Shown in pieces: positions 24,272 to 33,761 of a stretch of DNA of 64,000 nucleotides. A program made the position numbers and the translations under genes. The stretch is from Sphingomonas lycopersici (GTDB taxonomy: Bacteria > Pseudomonadota > Alphaproteobacteria > Sphingomonadales > Sphingomonadaceae), in the NCBI RefSeq assembly GCF_026130605.1, contig NZ_JANFAU010000009.1, positions 1-64,000 of the forward strand. The letters run 5' to 3'. The notes beneath the pieces were generated by a model, which was not told the origin of the DNA, ran no database searches, and saw only the letters and a list, made by a program, of their open reading frames with translations. Position 1 is the stretch's first letter. Each line of letters begins with the position of its first letter.

Positions 24272-24357
24272 GCGCCGCTCCGCTCCTGTTTCGACAAAGG
24301 GAGAGGAAACAGGCGGTTCGATCAAGCCTCAATCGTCGTTCGGGTGCGGATCGCGCA

Positions 24358-25527
24358 TCACGCGCCGGGTTTGATCCCCGCGGTCAGCACCCGGATGACA
24401 TTGCCCCCCATCACCTTGCGGATATCGTCGTCGGAAAAGCCGCGATCGATCAGCGCCTGGGTCACCGCAATCACCTGCGATGCATCGAATTGCGTCGTCA
24501 CCGCGCCGTCGAAATCCGATCCCAGCCCGACATGATCGATCCCGACCAGATCGCGGACATGCGCGATCGCCTTCGCCACGTCGGCGGGTCTGGTCGAGCA
24601 GATCGCGCCGTCCCAATAGCCGATGCCGATCACCCCGCCAGTGCGCGCGACCCCGCGAATCTCCGCGTCGGTGAGGTTGCGGTTGACCTTGCACGTCGCC
24701 TGCACCCCGCCGTGGCTCGAGACGAGCGGGCGGCGCGCGATCGCGATCAGCTCGGCGACCGTCTCGTGGCTGGCGTGCGCGACATCGACCAGCATGCCGA
24801 GCTTTTCCATCCGCGCGACGACCTGTCGCCCCAAAGGCGTCAGCCCGCCCTTCGCGATCCCGTGCATCGAACCCGAGACATCATTGTCGAAGAAATGCGC
24901 CAGCCCCGCCATACGGAAACCCGCGGCATAGAGCCGGTCGAGATTGTCGAGCCGGCCTTCAAGATCCTGCAGCCCCTCGATCGAGAGCATTGCGCCGACC
25001 ACCGGCCGACCCGCGCGGCGATCGGCGACCAGCTTGTCGAGATCGGCCGCGGTGGTGACGACGCGCATCTGCCCGTCCGACCGCGCGGCGAAGCGCTTGA
25101 GCTTCTCGGCATGATAGAGCGAGCGTTCGAGCAGCGAATTCCACGTCCGCACCGGCTGCATATCGGCGATGACGAGCGCGGTGACCTTGTCGGTATCGCC
25201 CGAATTGCCGTCGTAATTCTGGTTCCGCGGCGCCTTGGTCACCGAAGAGAAGACCTGCAGCGCATAATGGCCCGCCTGAAGCCGCGGCAGATCGACCTGC
25301 CCGCGATCCGAGCGTTTGAGCAGATCGCGTTTCCACAACAGGCTGTCGGCATGCATGTCGGCGACATCGAGCGTCTTGTGCAGCGCTTCGGCATGCGCGC
25401 TGACCTTGAGTTCGGTCGGCGCGACCTTGCTGGCCGAATTTTCGACGACACCCGGCGCGAAGGTGAAAAATGCGATCGCGCCGAGCACGAGCACGGCCAA
25501 TAGGATGATGCCGATCCTGCGCTTCAT
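24358..25527 (-). CDS. Membrane dipeptidase (renal dipeptidase/dehydropeptidase family, M19)
   Basis: A 389-aa zinc peptidase with an N-terminal membrane anchor or signal (MKRRIGIILLAVLVLGAIAF). The metal site begins with DMHADSLL (HxD); later family marks are LAHFFDND, SSHGGV and GLGSDFDG. M19 enzymes cut dipeptides, often with a C-terminal D-residue, and the mammalian one also opens carbapenems. ATG at 25527 follows GGAGAGG. In this cluster it probably finishes peptides admitted by the TonB receptor at 29698-32151. Confidence 0.9.
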   Translation of the reverse strand: MKRRIGIILLAVLVLGAIAFFTFAPGVVENSASKVAPTELKVSAHAEALHKTLDVADMHADSLLWKRDLLKRSDRGQVDLPRLQAGHYALQVFSSVTKAPRNQNYDGNSGDTDKVTALVIADMQPVRTWNSLLERSLYHAEKLKRFAARSDGQMRVVTTAADLDKLVADRRAGRPVVGAMLSIEGLQDLEGRLDNLDRLYAAGFRMAGLAHFFDNDVSGSMHGIAKGGLTPLGRQVVARMEKLGMLVDVAHASHETVAELIAIARRPLVSSHGGVQATCKVNRNLTDAEIRGVARTGGVIGIGYWDGAICSTRPADVAKAIAHVRDLVGIDHVGLGSDFDGAVTTQFDASQVIAVTQALIDRGFSDDDIRKVMGGNVIRVLTAGIKPGA

Positions 25528-25657
25528 TGTCGCCTCTCCGATGGTCTTGCCGGTCTTTGCTCGCCGGCCGTCGATATCGATTGGATTCCTCATTCCACAG
25601 AAGGAGTCCATATCGACAGCCGCATGGGCCACCCTATCTCAACGTCCGAGCGCTCCG

Positions 25658-27355
25658 TCAGCTCAGCCGCGGCAGCGGCATGCCACAGAAAGAGACCTGA
25701 TAAGGCGCGCCGTTGACGACCTTGTCGAACCACAGCCGGGTCACCCCGCCGACGTCCTTCTTCGGCGACCAGAAGCCCCCCGGCCGGCGGACCAGTTCGC
25801 CCACGCCTTCGAGGTGGAGCGCCTTGCCGCGCGCCAGCAGCGTGACCCGCTCCGCCGTATTGCCCGTGGTATAGACCCCCGCAAGCGGCTTGAGCGCCGG
25901 ATCGGCGGCGGGCTGCTCGGGCGCACTGGTCCGCGCGAACCATTGCTCGCCCCACCACAGACCGGTGGCGCGATCGCCCTTCACCTCGAACGTCAGCAAA
26001 TGCCGGTCGAACAACGGATGATCGGTCGCCAGTTCGTTCTCGCCCGACAGTTCGACGCGCCCCTCGGACCCGCCGGCGACCAGCCGCACCCCGCCCGGCA
26101 CCGCCTTCAGCTCGAACGAGCGACCCTCGGGGCCGAACCAGCGGCCGAGCAGCGGCGCGGGCTTGTCGACCTTGCGATAGGCGAGCGGATCCGGCGCGGC
26201 AGGCAGCAGCTTGCCGTCGCGCACCGCGCGGAGCAATTCGATCGCATAAGCGGTGGTCTTGCGCGGGCGATACGGCCCGACGCGACCGTTGACGCTGGCG
26301 AAACAGCCCACCCCGGCGACCGGATCGACGTGGAACGAGGAGGTGAACAATTCCATCCCGCCGGTGTGGTGGAGCACCGGTTTGCCGTCGATCTTCACCT
26401 TGGCGAAGCCGCTCGCATAACGCGCGCCGGGGCCGAATTCGTCGAGCTCCATATCGTTCGCGAGCAGCGCCTTGGCGTGCGCATCCGACATGATCGGCGC
26501 GCCCGTCCCGCGCCCGAGCGCGAGCACGTAACGCAGATAGCCGAGCATCGCATCGCTCGAAGCGGCGACCGCCCCCGAGGCGAAATCGCCCTCGGCGAGC
26601 AGCCCCGAGACCATCGGCGATTGCGTCATCACCGGGCGATCCTCGATCATCGGGACATAGCCGGTGGCATAACGCTTGCGATCGGCGGCGAGCAGATGCG
26701 CGGTGGCGTCAGTCATCCCCAGCGGGACGAGCACCCGCTCGCGGATCACCTCCGGATGCGGCCGCCCGGTGATGCGGGTGATGATCAGCCCGAGCAGCAG
26801 ATAGCCGATGTTGCTGTACGAGGCGTGCGATCCCGGCGCGAAACCGTTCCACAACCGGCCGTCGGGCGAAACCGGAAAGACCGGGGCGTCATGCGCGAAG
26901 CCGGCGGCGTGGTTGAGCAATTGCTGGGTCGTGATCGGCGCGTCCGGCAGCGGCACGCCGTCCAGATAATGCGAGATCGGCAGATTGAGGTCGAGCCGGC
27001 CTTCGTCGGCCAGCGCGTGGATGCACAGAGCGGAGATCGATTTGCTGATCGACCCGATCTCGAACAGATGATCGGCGCGCACCGGCACCTTGTTTTCGAC
27101 ATCGGCCCAGCCGAGCGCGATCGTCGCGGCGAACCCGTCGGCGTCGACGATGCCGATCGTCATCCCCGGCTGTCCGACCGCGGCGAGTTCGGCGGCGGCA
27201 TAGTCGCGCAATTTGTCGAGCGCCGCGGCATAATCCCGCCCCTTCGACTTTATCACGAGCGTGGCGGGGGTCGCCGCGCGGGCGATCCCCGGCAGCGCGC
27301 TTGCCATCATGCCGGCAACGCCCAGTCCCAGCGCTTCTCGCCTGCTGCTGATCAT
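25658..27355 (-). CDS. Exported serine hydrolase, beta-lactamase/D-aminopeptidase-like
   Basis: A 565-aa periplasmic hydrolase. The signal starts SRREALGLGVAG, a twin-arginine-like pattern, and ends near ARA. The class C beta-lactamase/DD-peptidase domain (about 40-370) has SISK (S102, K105), YSN in ASYSNIGYL, and HTGG in VLHHTGGME. A C-terminal beta-rich region of about 150 residues follows, like the lipocalin-like tails of D-aminopeptidases. Likely substrates are peptides or esters with D-residues; a true beta-lactamase is less likely given the length. ATG 27355 is preceded by GAAAGGGAA; further upstream codons are open but would add residues before the signal. Confidence 0.82.
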   Translation of the reverse strand: MISSRREALGLGVAGMMASALPGIARAATPATLVIKSKGRDYAAALDKLRDYAAAELAAVGQPGMTIGIVDADGFAATIALGWADVENKVPVRADHLFEIGSISKSISALCIHALADEGRLDLNLPISHYLDGVPLPDAPITTQQLLNHAAGFAHDAPVFPVSPDGRLWNGFAPGSHASYSNIGYLLLGLIITRITGRPHPEVIRERVLVPLGMTDATAHLLAADRKRYATGYVPMIEDRPVMTQSPMVSGLLAEGDFASGAVAASSDAMLGYLRYVLALGRGTGAPIMSDAHAKALLANDMELDEFGPGARYASGFAKVKIDGKPVLHHTGGMELFTSSFHVDPVAGVGCFASVNGRVGPYRPRKTTAYAIELLRAVRDGKLLPAAPDPLAYRKVDKPAPLLGRWFGPEGRSFELKAVPGGVRLVAGGSEGRVELSGENELATDHPLFDRHLLTFEVKGDRATGLWWGEQWFARTSAPEQPAADPALKPLAGVYTTGNTAERVTLLARGKALHLEGVGELVRRPGGFWSPKKDVGGVTRLWFDKVVNGAPYQVSFCGMPLPRLS

Positions 27356-27722
27356 CGATTCCCTTTCGATATAGGTCACTTGGCTTCCACCCCCGGCGCG
27401 GACAGGGGTGGGCATTCAGACAGGATGCTCCGGCTTACGGCGGTTTTCATGACGCGAGCGGCGCGGCTTCCGCCTACGACGTGCTGGCGCCGCAGCGGAT
27501 TCTTCCGCAAATCTGGCGAGCCGAGACTCCGCGACTCCGCCAAACGGCGCGCGCATCGAACCTTCGCCCGAATTCGGGCACACCCCCTTCCCCTGCGTTC
27601 ACCCCGACACCTGCTCCCCGTTTCCGCGGTGGATGCGCGGGTCAGAAACTGCCGCTCGATTATCTTATCGGATAATATTCTCTTATTGGAGAAAGGTCAA
27701 CGCGCCCGCCGCGATCACTTTC
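27356..27722. other. 367-base gene-free stretch
   Basis: This lies between the exported hydrolase (its promoter side) and the end of the LysE-type gene, both on the minus strand. Short open frames exist on the plus strand but have Arg/Pro-rich shadow composition and no ribosome site. The only notable content is the AT-rich palindromic element at 27661-27687. Confidence 0.5.
27661..27687. repeat. AT-rich palindromic element, copy 2
   Basis: TTATCGGATAA (27665-27675) is a perfect palindrome around G. It is preceded by TATC and followed by CTTATT, the same layout as copy 1 at 2557-2583. A wider inverted repeat, ATTATC/GATAAT, spans 27659-27676. It lies about 310 bases before the exported hydrolase start. 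Function unknown. Confidence 0.4.
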
Positions 27723-28382
27723 TCAACGCGCGGACGAGGTCGCGAGCTTGATGCCAAAGGCGATGAAGACCCCGCCGGTCAGCCGATCGAGCCGCCGGAT
27801 CGCGCTCGGCCGGCGCAGCAGGCGCCCGAGCGGCATCGCCGCCGCGATGAGCGCCGCGAACCAGATGAGCGTGAGCAGCACGTGGACGCAGGCGAGGAAG
27901 AAGGAATAACGCGCGACATCGATATGCGCCGGCACGAACTGGGGCAGGAAGGTTACGTAGAACACCCCGATCTTGGGGTTGAGCAAATTGGTCAGCAGCC
28001 CCCGGATGAAGGCGTCCCCGCCGGCGGGCGGGGCAGCCTGCCCCGGATCCAACGCGGTCCGCGGCGCGATCAGCAGCTTCGCGCCGAGCCAGCACAGATA
28101 GGCCGCGCCGACGATCTTGACGATCGTATAGGCCAGTTCCGACGCCTTGAGCAGCGCGCCGAGCCCCAGCGACACCGCCCCGCCCCAGATCAGGCACCCG
28201 ACGGTGATCCCCAGCCCGGCGAGGATCGCCGGGCGGCGGCCGTCGACCGTCGCGGTGCGGAGCACCATCGCGGTATCGACGCCCGGCGTGACCGTCAGGA
28301 TCGACGCTGCGGCGAGAAACGCGAGAAACAAAGGAAGATCGGCCACGGCCGGCGTGTAGCATGTCCCGACGAGGACGCCCAC
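27723..28382 (-). CDS. LysE/RhtB-family amino-acid exporter
   Basis: A 219-aa inner-membrane protein with about six hydrophobic segments. LAFLAAASILTVTPGVDTAMVLR is the LysE family N-terminal motif, and GLLTNLLNPKIGVFYVTFLPQFV its second. Relatives export single amino acids when their pools rise, which suits a cell digesting peptides. Translation may begin at GTG 28382 or at GTG 28346 (VADLPLFLAF, closer to family length); neither has a clear ribosome site. It follows the PLP enzyme gene by 23 bases. Confidence 0.85.
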   Translation of the reverse strand: MGVLVGTCYTPAVADLPLFLAFLAAASILTVTPGVDTAMVLRTATVDGRRPAILAGLGITVGCLIWGGAVSLGLGALLKASELAYTIVKIVGAAYLCWLGAKLLIAPRTALDPGQAAPPAGGDAFIRGLLTNLLNPKIGVFYVTFLPQFVPAHIDVARYSFFLACVHVLLTLIWFAALIAAAMPLGRLLRRPSAIRRLDRLTGGVFIAFGIKLATSSAR

Positions 28383-28405
28383 GCTTTCGCGGCACGGTTA
28401 TGTCG

Positions 28406-29683
28406 TTACCGCCGCAGCGTTCGCAATGCCGCGACCAGCCGCTCGACGTCGTCGCTGCTGGTGAAGACCCCCGGCGTCACGCGGACGCAGGCACCGCGCG
28501 CGGGGCCGTCGCGTTCGACGGTGAAGATGCCGAAACGATCGAGCAATTGCTTCGCCAGCGCGCGATTGTCGGCCATGCTGGTCATCCCCTTCAGCCGGAA
28601 CGAGGTGAGCGCCGAGGTCAGCCGCGGGTCGCTCGGCGTCAGCACCTCGATCCCGGGCATTGCCCGCCCCTGTTCGGCCCACAGGTCGCGCAGATGGCGG
28701 AGCCGCGCCTCCTTGGCGCGGATGCCGATGCGGTGGTGGAAATCGAGTGCGTCGCCCACTGTCAGCAGCGCGGCGATATCGGTCGTCCCGGTGTGGATGC
28801 GCTGCTGGATCGTGTCGCGCGCCCCCGGATCCTCGCCGATGCTCAGGTCGATCGCGTCAAGCCGGTCGCGCTTGATGTAGAACAGCCCGACGCCGAGGGG
28901 CGCGCCGATCCATTTCTGGCAGGTGTAGCCGATAAAATCGGCGCCGAGATCGCCGACCTTGAAATCGAGCTGCCCGAAGGCATGCGCCGAATCGACGATG
29001 ACATCGACCCCGCGCGCCCGTGCCATGGCGACGATCTCGCGCACCGGCACCACCAGCCCGGTGCGGTGGCTGACATGGGTGAGCAGCATCAGCCGCACCC
29101 TAGGGTGCGCCTTCAGCGCCGCCTCATAGCTGTCGATGATAGTCTGATAGGTCGCCGGTTCGGGAAGCGCGATCGTCACCACCTCAAGCCCGCGCCGCCG
29201 TGCCACCGAGCGGAACCCGGCCTGCATGCTGTCGTAATCGAGATCGGCGTAGAGCAACTGATCGCCCGCACGCAGCCGGTTGTAACCGCCGATCAGTCCG
29301 AGCAGCGCCTCGGTCGCGCCGCGGGTGAAGGCGATCTCGTCGGGCGCGGCGCCGATCTCCGCCGCAACGCGATCGCGCAGCGCGATCGCATCCGCCCCGA
29401 AACCACGCCGCGAGTAGAAGGATGTCTCGGTGTTCACTCGCGCGAGGTGCCGCTGATAGGCGGCGAAGACCGGGCGCGCCATCGCCCCCCAATTGCCGTT
29501 CTCGAGCTGGACGATGCCCTTGGGCAGGTCATATTGCGCGGCGATCGTTCGCCAATAAGCTTCGTCGGTCGGCATCGCCCCACCCGCAAAAGAATCCCCG
29601 GCCAGCGCGCGGACCGGTGCGGCGAGCGTAGCCGCCGCGACGCCCGCGCCCAAGAGTTCGCGGCGGGTGGAGCCGTTGGTCAT
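28406..29683 (-). CDS. Exported class V aminotransferase-fold enzyme (isopenicillin N epimerase-like)
   Basis: A 425-aa PLP enzyme with a twin-arginine signal (TRRELLGAGVAAATL). Fold-type I marks are FTRGATEALLGL, DSAHAFGQLDF (D231 to the pyridine nitrogen) and the Schiff-base lysine K257 in CQKWIGAPLG. Closest recognised families are isopenicillin N epimerase and cysteine desulfurase-like proteins. An exported PLP enzyme next to a TonB receptor and two peptidase-like enzymes suggests epimerisation or elimination on peptides or amino acids in the periplasm. It starts 14 bases after the TonB receptor stop, behind GAGGGGCGG. Confidence 0.84.
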   Translation of the reverse strand: MTNGSTRRELLGAGVAAATLAAPVRALAGDSFAGGAMPTDEAYWRTIAAQYDLPKGIVQLENGNWGAMARPVFAAYQRHLARVNTETSFYSRRGFGADAIALRDRVAAEIGAAPDEIAFTRGATEALLGLIGGYNRLRAGDQLLYADLDYDSMQAGFRSVARRRGLEVVTIALPEPATYQTIIDSYEAALKAHPRVRLMLLTHVSHRTGLVVPVREIVAMARARGVDVIVDSAHAFGQLDFKVGDLGADFIGYTCQKWIGAPLGVGLFYIKRDRLDAIDLSIGEDPGARDTIQQRIHTGTTDIAALLTVGDALDFHHRIGIRAKEARLRHLRDLWAEQGRAMPGIEVLTPSDPRLTSALTSFRLKGMTSMADNRALAKQLLDRFGIFTVERDGPARGACVRVTPGVFTSSDDVERLVAALRTLRR

Positions 29684-29697
29684 TATCGCCGCCCCTC

Positions 29698-32151
29698 TCA
29701 ATAACGCCATTCGAGGCGGAGATAATAATTGCCGCCATTGGTGTCATAGGGCGAGTTGCGCGAATAGACGAGGCCGCGGCTCGCCTGGAACAGCGCCTTG
29801 TCGGGATAGGTGTTGAACAGATTTTCCGCGCCGATGCGGACGTTGACCTGCTTCGTCACCTGATAGCCGATCGACGCGTCGAAGAAGGCGATCCCGCCGA
29901 ACTTCTGGAAGATATCGCCGGTCGCATTGCCGCTCGAATCGGTCCACGAACCATAATAGCGCCCGCGCGCCGTCAACGTGACATCGCCGATGTCATAGGT
30001 GATCGTCGCGCTGGCATTGTGCTTGGGCAGCCCCTTTTCGAAGATCGTGCGCTGCATCAGGTTGTTCGCCGCGGTGAGCGAGCCCGAGGTCACCTTGGTA
30101 TCGGTATAGGAATAGGATGCGATGGCGTTGATCCTGCCGCCGCCGAGCGCGTGATTATAGGACACCACCACATCGACGCCGCGCGTGCGCGTATCGAAAT
30201 CGTTGGTGAAGAAGTTGATGTTGGTGAAATCATTGGCCCCCGCGACGCCCAGCGCGACGAGTTGCTGGCGGATCGCCGGGGTGACGACGAAGGTCGGCGA
30301 CAGGCTGAAGCGCTTGGTCACCTTGATCTGATAGAGATCGAGCGACCCGCTCAGCCCGTTCGCGGTGCGCCATACCAGCCCGGCGGTCGCGGTCTTCGAT
30401 TCCTCCGGCTCGAGCGGCTTGGCGCCGAAGAACGCCGCGACCGGGTTGAGCGGCGAGAGCCGGCCGGTGGTGAAGAGCTGGAGCGTCCTGGTATCGAGCC
30501 CCTGGCTGATGCTGGTCGAGTTGAGCTGGCCGGGGCTCGGCGCCTTGAACCCGGTCGAATAGGCGCCGCGGATCGCGATGCCCGGCGCCAGCTCGTAGCG
30601 CGTCGAGAACTTGTAATTGAAGGTATTGCCGAACGTATTGTAATTTTCGTCGCGCAGCGCGGCTTCGACCGTCCAGGCGCTGGTCAGCGGCACCTGCACG
30701 TCGAGATAGCCGGCATAATCGGTCTGGCTCCACGATCCCGCCTGCGTCGGCCCGAAGCCGGGGAAGCCGTTCGACTGCGCGGCCAGCCCGGCGGCGGCAC
30801 CCGGCCCGACCATATAGGAGGCCGGATCGCCCGCGACGACCTTATAGGTTTCCACCCGCCGCTCGGCGCCGAACGCGATATTCACCGGTTGCGGCAGCCC
30901 GGCAACGTCGAGCCGATAGACCGCATCGGCGTTGAGGTTGAATTCGCGCTGGATCTGATGCCCGAGGTTGAAGTTGAACGGGCTTGCCGGCCCCAGCGAG
31001 GCGTTGATCGAATTGTTGAGGATGAACTGCGTGTCGTTGACGCCGTAAGACCCGCTGACATCCCAGGTGAAATTGGACGATCCCTTGCTGCGCAGCCCGG
31101 CCACCGCCTGCCCGTCATTGGCGCGGATGCCCTCGCGCGGCGCGAACCCCGCCGGATAGATTTTGCGCAGATCGAAACCGGGGAAGAACGGCGCGCCGGG
31201 CTTGCCGAAGATATTGTCGTTCACCCCCGGGGTCGGGTTGCGCCAGTTGATGTCATTGGCGCCGCGCGTGCGGGCATAAGTGCCGAAGGCGTAGAGTTCG
31301 AGCGCGTCGCCGATCGGGGTCGCGGCATCGACCGCGAATTTGAGCGCCTTGAATTCCGGGTTGCCCCAATGCTGCACCGGATTGGGCACCGCGATCTGCG
31401 GATTGGCGGCCTGGAAGGCGATCGCGTCGGGGCGCTGCGCGGTGCGCGAGGTGGCGTCGGAATCGCTATATTCGCCAGTGACGACGACATGCCCGCCGCC
31501 GTTGAGCGCGAAGCCCGCGCGCCCGCCGAGCTGCCATTGCCGGCCGTCGCCGCGATAATATTGCGAGCCCTGGCCGTAGACCGAGAAACCCGGCTTGTCG
31601 TCGAGGATGATATTGATCACCCCGGCGATCGCATCCGAGCCATATTGCGCCGACGCGCCGTCGCGCAGCACCTCGACATGGCTGATGTCATAGGACGGGA
31701 TCTGCGCGAGATCCGCCGCCTGCGCGCCGCCCGCGCCGCCGTTGAGAAAGGCCGAGCGGTGGAAGCGCTTGCCGTTGACCATCACCAGCGTCATGTCCGG
31801 CGACAGCCCGTCGAGCGATGCGGGACGGACGAACTGCGGGCCGTCCGACGACGGCAGACGCTTGACGGTGAAGGTCGGGACGAGCTGCGCGAGCTTGGTG
31901 TCGAGGCTGCTCGACACGGTCGACTGGATCGTCTTGGCGGAGAAGACATCGACCGGCGACAGCGCGGAAAACTGGGTTTGCGCCTGCGACCGCGTACCCG
32001 TCACGATGACGGTATCCGCGCTGTCGGCGGTATCCGCGGCCGGGGCGGCCCCGTCGTCTTCGGGAAGCGCGCGCGTCTCCGCGGCCGCCGGCACCGCCAG
32101 CGAAGAAACCAATAGCAACGCATTGAACCGCGCGCAGAACGACGCCTTCAT
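29698..32151 (-). CDS. TonB-dependent receptor of the peptide cluster
   Basis: An 817-aa outer-membrane receptor. A signal peptide spans 1-24 (ending PAAA), and the TonB box region is DTVIVTGTR. The plug carries ISHVEVLRDGASAQYGSDAIAG in part, and the barrel ends in YLRLEWRY. It heads a minus-strand run with the PLP enzyme, LysE exporter, serine hydrolase and dipeptidase, so small peptides or amino-acid derivatives are the probable cargo. The aromatic C-terminus is Tyr rather than Phe, which is common in this receptor group. Confidence 0.87.
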   Translation of the reverse strand: MKASFCARFNALLLVSSLAVPAAAETRALPEDDGAAPAADTADSADTVIVTGTRSQAQTQFSALSPVDVFSAKTIQSTVSSSLDTKLAQLVPTFTVKRLPSSDGPQFVRPASLDGLSPDMTLVMVNGKRFHRSAFLNGGAGGAQAADLAQIPSYDISHVEVLRDGASAQYGSDAIAGVINIILDDKPGFSVYGQGSQYYRGDGRQWQLGGRAGFALNGGGHVVVTGEYSDSDATSRTAQRPDAIAFQAANPQIAVPNPVQHWGNPEFKALKFAVDAATPIGDALELYAFGTYARTRGANDINWRNPTPGVNDNIFGKPGAPFFPGFDLRKIYPAGFAPREGIRANDGQAVAGLRSKGSSNFTWDVSGSYGVNDTQFILNNSINASLGPASPFNFNLGHQIQREFNLNADAVYRLDVAGLPQPVNIAFGAERRVETYKVVAGDPASYMVGPGAAAGLAAQSNGFPGFGPTQAGSWSQTDYAGYLDVQVPLTSAWTVEAALRDENYNTFGNTFNYKFSTRYELAPGIAIRGAYSTGFKAPSPGQLNSTSISQGLDTRTLQLFTTGRLSPLNPVAAFFGAKPLEPEESKTATAGLVWRTANGLSGSLDLYQIKVTKRFSLSPTFVVTPAIRQQLVALGVAGANDFTNINFFTNDFDTRTRGVDVVVSYNHALGGGRINAIASYSYTDTKVTSGSLTAANNLMQRTIFEKGLPKHNASATITYDIGDVTLTARGRYYGSWTDSSGNATGDIFQKFGGIAFFDASIGYQVTKQVNVRIGAENLFNTYPDKALFQASRGLVYSRNSPYDTNGGNYYLRLEWRY

Positions 32152-32301
32152 ATCCCCGTGTCCCTCCCGGATGGTGAGCGCGGAGCTATGGCGAGGCTCA
32201 ATGACGGTAAGGCTACGCCTCTGTTAAGGAAAAGAGAAAGCCGGGCCGGCCTTTACGGGAGCGCAACGAAGCGGTGACCGGCGGCCAGTCTCCGCGATAT
32301 C

Positions 32302-33450
32302 CTACGCCGCCGCCACCGCCGCCTGCTGCGCGGCGAACCACGGCGTCAGGCGGCGCAGGGCCTCCTCGACGCGATCGGTCGACACCGCGAAGCTGAAGCG
32401 CATGAAGCGATGCCCCTCGACCGGATCGAAATCGACCCCCGGCGCGGTGGCGACTCCGGTATCGACCAGCAGCCGCATGCAGAAATCCATGCTGTCGTCG
32501 GTCAGATGCCCGATATCGGCATAGATATAGAAAGCCCCGTCGGGCGGCGCGATCCGCCGCAATCCCAGCGCGGGCAGCGCGGCGAGCATCAGCTCGCGGT
32601 TGCGCGCATAGGTGCGGATATGCCCTTCCAGCTCGTCGCGCTCGTCGAATGCGATCAGCCCGGCATGCTGCGCCAGCGACGGCGGGGTGAGGAACAGATT
32701 GCCCATCCGCGCGCGCGCCGCGTCGATCAGCTCGGGCGGCACCACCAGCCAGCCGAGCCGCCAGCCGGCCATGCTGAAATATTTGGAGAAGCTGTTGACG
32801 ATCAGCGCGCCGGCGTCGTCGCGCAGCATCGATCGCGCGGGGCCGACATAGCTCAGCCCGTGATAGATTTCGTCCGAGACGATGCGGATGCCGCGCCGGC
32901 GGCACACCGCGGCGATCGCCGCCATTTCCTCGGGCGCGACGATCGTCCCGGTCGGGTTGGCGGGGCTGGCGAGGATCAGCCCGTGCGGCGCGGGGTCGAG
33001 CCGTTCGATCGCCTCGGCGGTGACCTGGAACCTTTCCGCCTCGCCGCAGGGGATTTCCACCGCTTCGAGATGCAGCGCCTTCACCGTGTTGCGATAGGCG
33101 ACATAGCCGGGCCGCGCGAACGCCACCCGCTCGCCCGGCGCGAACACGCACGACAGAGCGAGAACGAGCGCGGGCGAGGCCCCGCAGGTCAGGATGATCT
33201 GCTCGGGATCGATCGTCAGCCCCTGCGTTTCGGCATAATGCCGCGCGATCCGCGCCTTGAGCGCGCCGCTCTCCCAATAGCCCATCGGATCATGGTCGAG
33301 CACATGATGCGCGGCGGCGATCGCGGCGGCGGGTGCGCCCGTGGAGGGCTGGCCGAATTCCATATGGATGATCGAGCGCCCCTCCGCGGTCAGGCGATGC
33401 GCCGTACGGCTGATGGCGATGGCGTGGAACGGATCGATGATAGCGGACAT
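32302..33450 (-). CDS. Class I/II aminotransferase (aspartate aminotransferase-like)
   Basis: A 382-aa cytosolic PLP enzyme. IIHMEFGQPSTGAP opens the fold, LASPANPTG and VSDEIYHGLSY hold the PLP-contact Asn and Asp/Tyr, the Schiff-base lysine is K223 in NSFSKYFSMAGWRLGW, and a C-terminal Arg in FMRFSFA binds the substrate carboxylate. The donor and acceptor are not predictable. It ends 150 bases upstream of the peptide-cluster TonB receptor and may supply or consume amino acids of that cluster. ATG 33450 is chosen; three codons upstream starting GTG are also open. Confidence 0.87.
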   Translation of the reverse strand: MSAIIDPFHAIAISRTAHRLTAEGRSIIHMEFGQPSTGAPAAAIAAAHHVLDHDPMGYWESGALKARIARHYAETQGLTIDPEQIILTCGASPALVLALSCVFAPGERVAFARPGYVAYRNTVKALHLEAVEIPCGEAERFQVTAEAIERLDPAPHGLILASPANPTGTIVAPEEMAAIAAVCRRRGIRIVSDEIYHGLSYVGPARSMLRDDAGALIVNSFSKYFSMAGWRLGWLVVPPELIDAARARMGNLFLTPPSLAQHAGLIAFDERDELEGHIRTYARNRELMLAALPALGLRRIAPPDGAFYIYADIGHLTDDSMDFCMRLLVDTGVATAPGVDFDPVEGHRFMRFSFAVSTDRVEEALRRLTPWFAAQQAAVAAA

Positions 33451-33581
33451 GCGAACCACTTAACGCCAGTAACGGCGAATTGCGATCTCAAGCTGGATCG
33501 CGGCGATAACCGGAGGGCATGCCCCGCCGGCACAAAAAGCTGTGGAAATCGCCCGCGATTTTCGGCTAAGCGCCGCGCAGC

Positions 33582-33698
33582 ATGATCACGGCACGAGCCC
33601 TTCTTACGATCCTTGCGACGGCGCGACTTACCGCCGGCGCTTCGGTCGTGCAGGGTCGGAGCAGCCGCATTCGAATTACGAGCTGCCGGATCAACTGA
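33582..33698 (+). CDS. Possible leader peptide ahead of the ACT-domain gene
   Basis: A 38-codon frame beginning MITARALLTILATARLTAGA and rich in Ile, Leu, Val, Thr and Ala. It lies 63 bases upstream of the IlvM-like gene. Its stop codon sits within the inverted repeat at 33685-33704. That plan resembles transcription-attenuation leaders of branched-chain amino-acid operons, but the ribosome site is weak and no classical terminator with a long T-run follows. Offered as a candidate only. Confidence 0.33.
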   Translation: MITARALLTILATARLTAGASVVQGRSSRIRITSCRIN

Positions 33699-33704
33699 TC
33701 CGGC
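33685..33704 (+). promoter_or_regulatory. Inverted repeats in the leader of the ACT-domain gene
   Basis: GCCGGATC and GATCCGGC pair perfectly around AACT. A second stem (GGCGCG/CGCGCC) follows at once, and TCATTCGAATGA, a 12-base perfect palindrome, lies at 33737-33748 just before the ACT gene. These could be alternative leader hairpins or operator sites. Confidence 0.45.
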
Positions 33705-33761
33705 GCGCCGTCCGCGCCGCTGCACCGGCGCATCTTTCATTCGAATGATGAGTGCTTTTCC

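Noticed and set aside
27481..27675. Small plus-strand frame in the gap before the LysE gene
   Set aside because: Pro/Arg-rich with no ribosome site and no recognisable domain; probably the edge of a shadow frame.
32229..32260. GCCGGGCCGGC with a T-rich tail on the minus strand as a terminator
   Set aside because: The arms leave no room for a loop, so a stable hairpin is not formed by this sequence alone.
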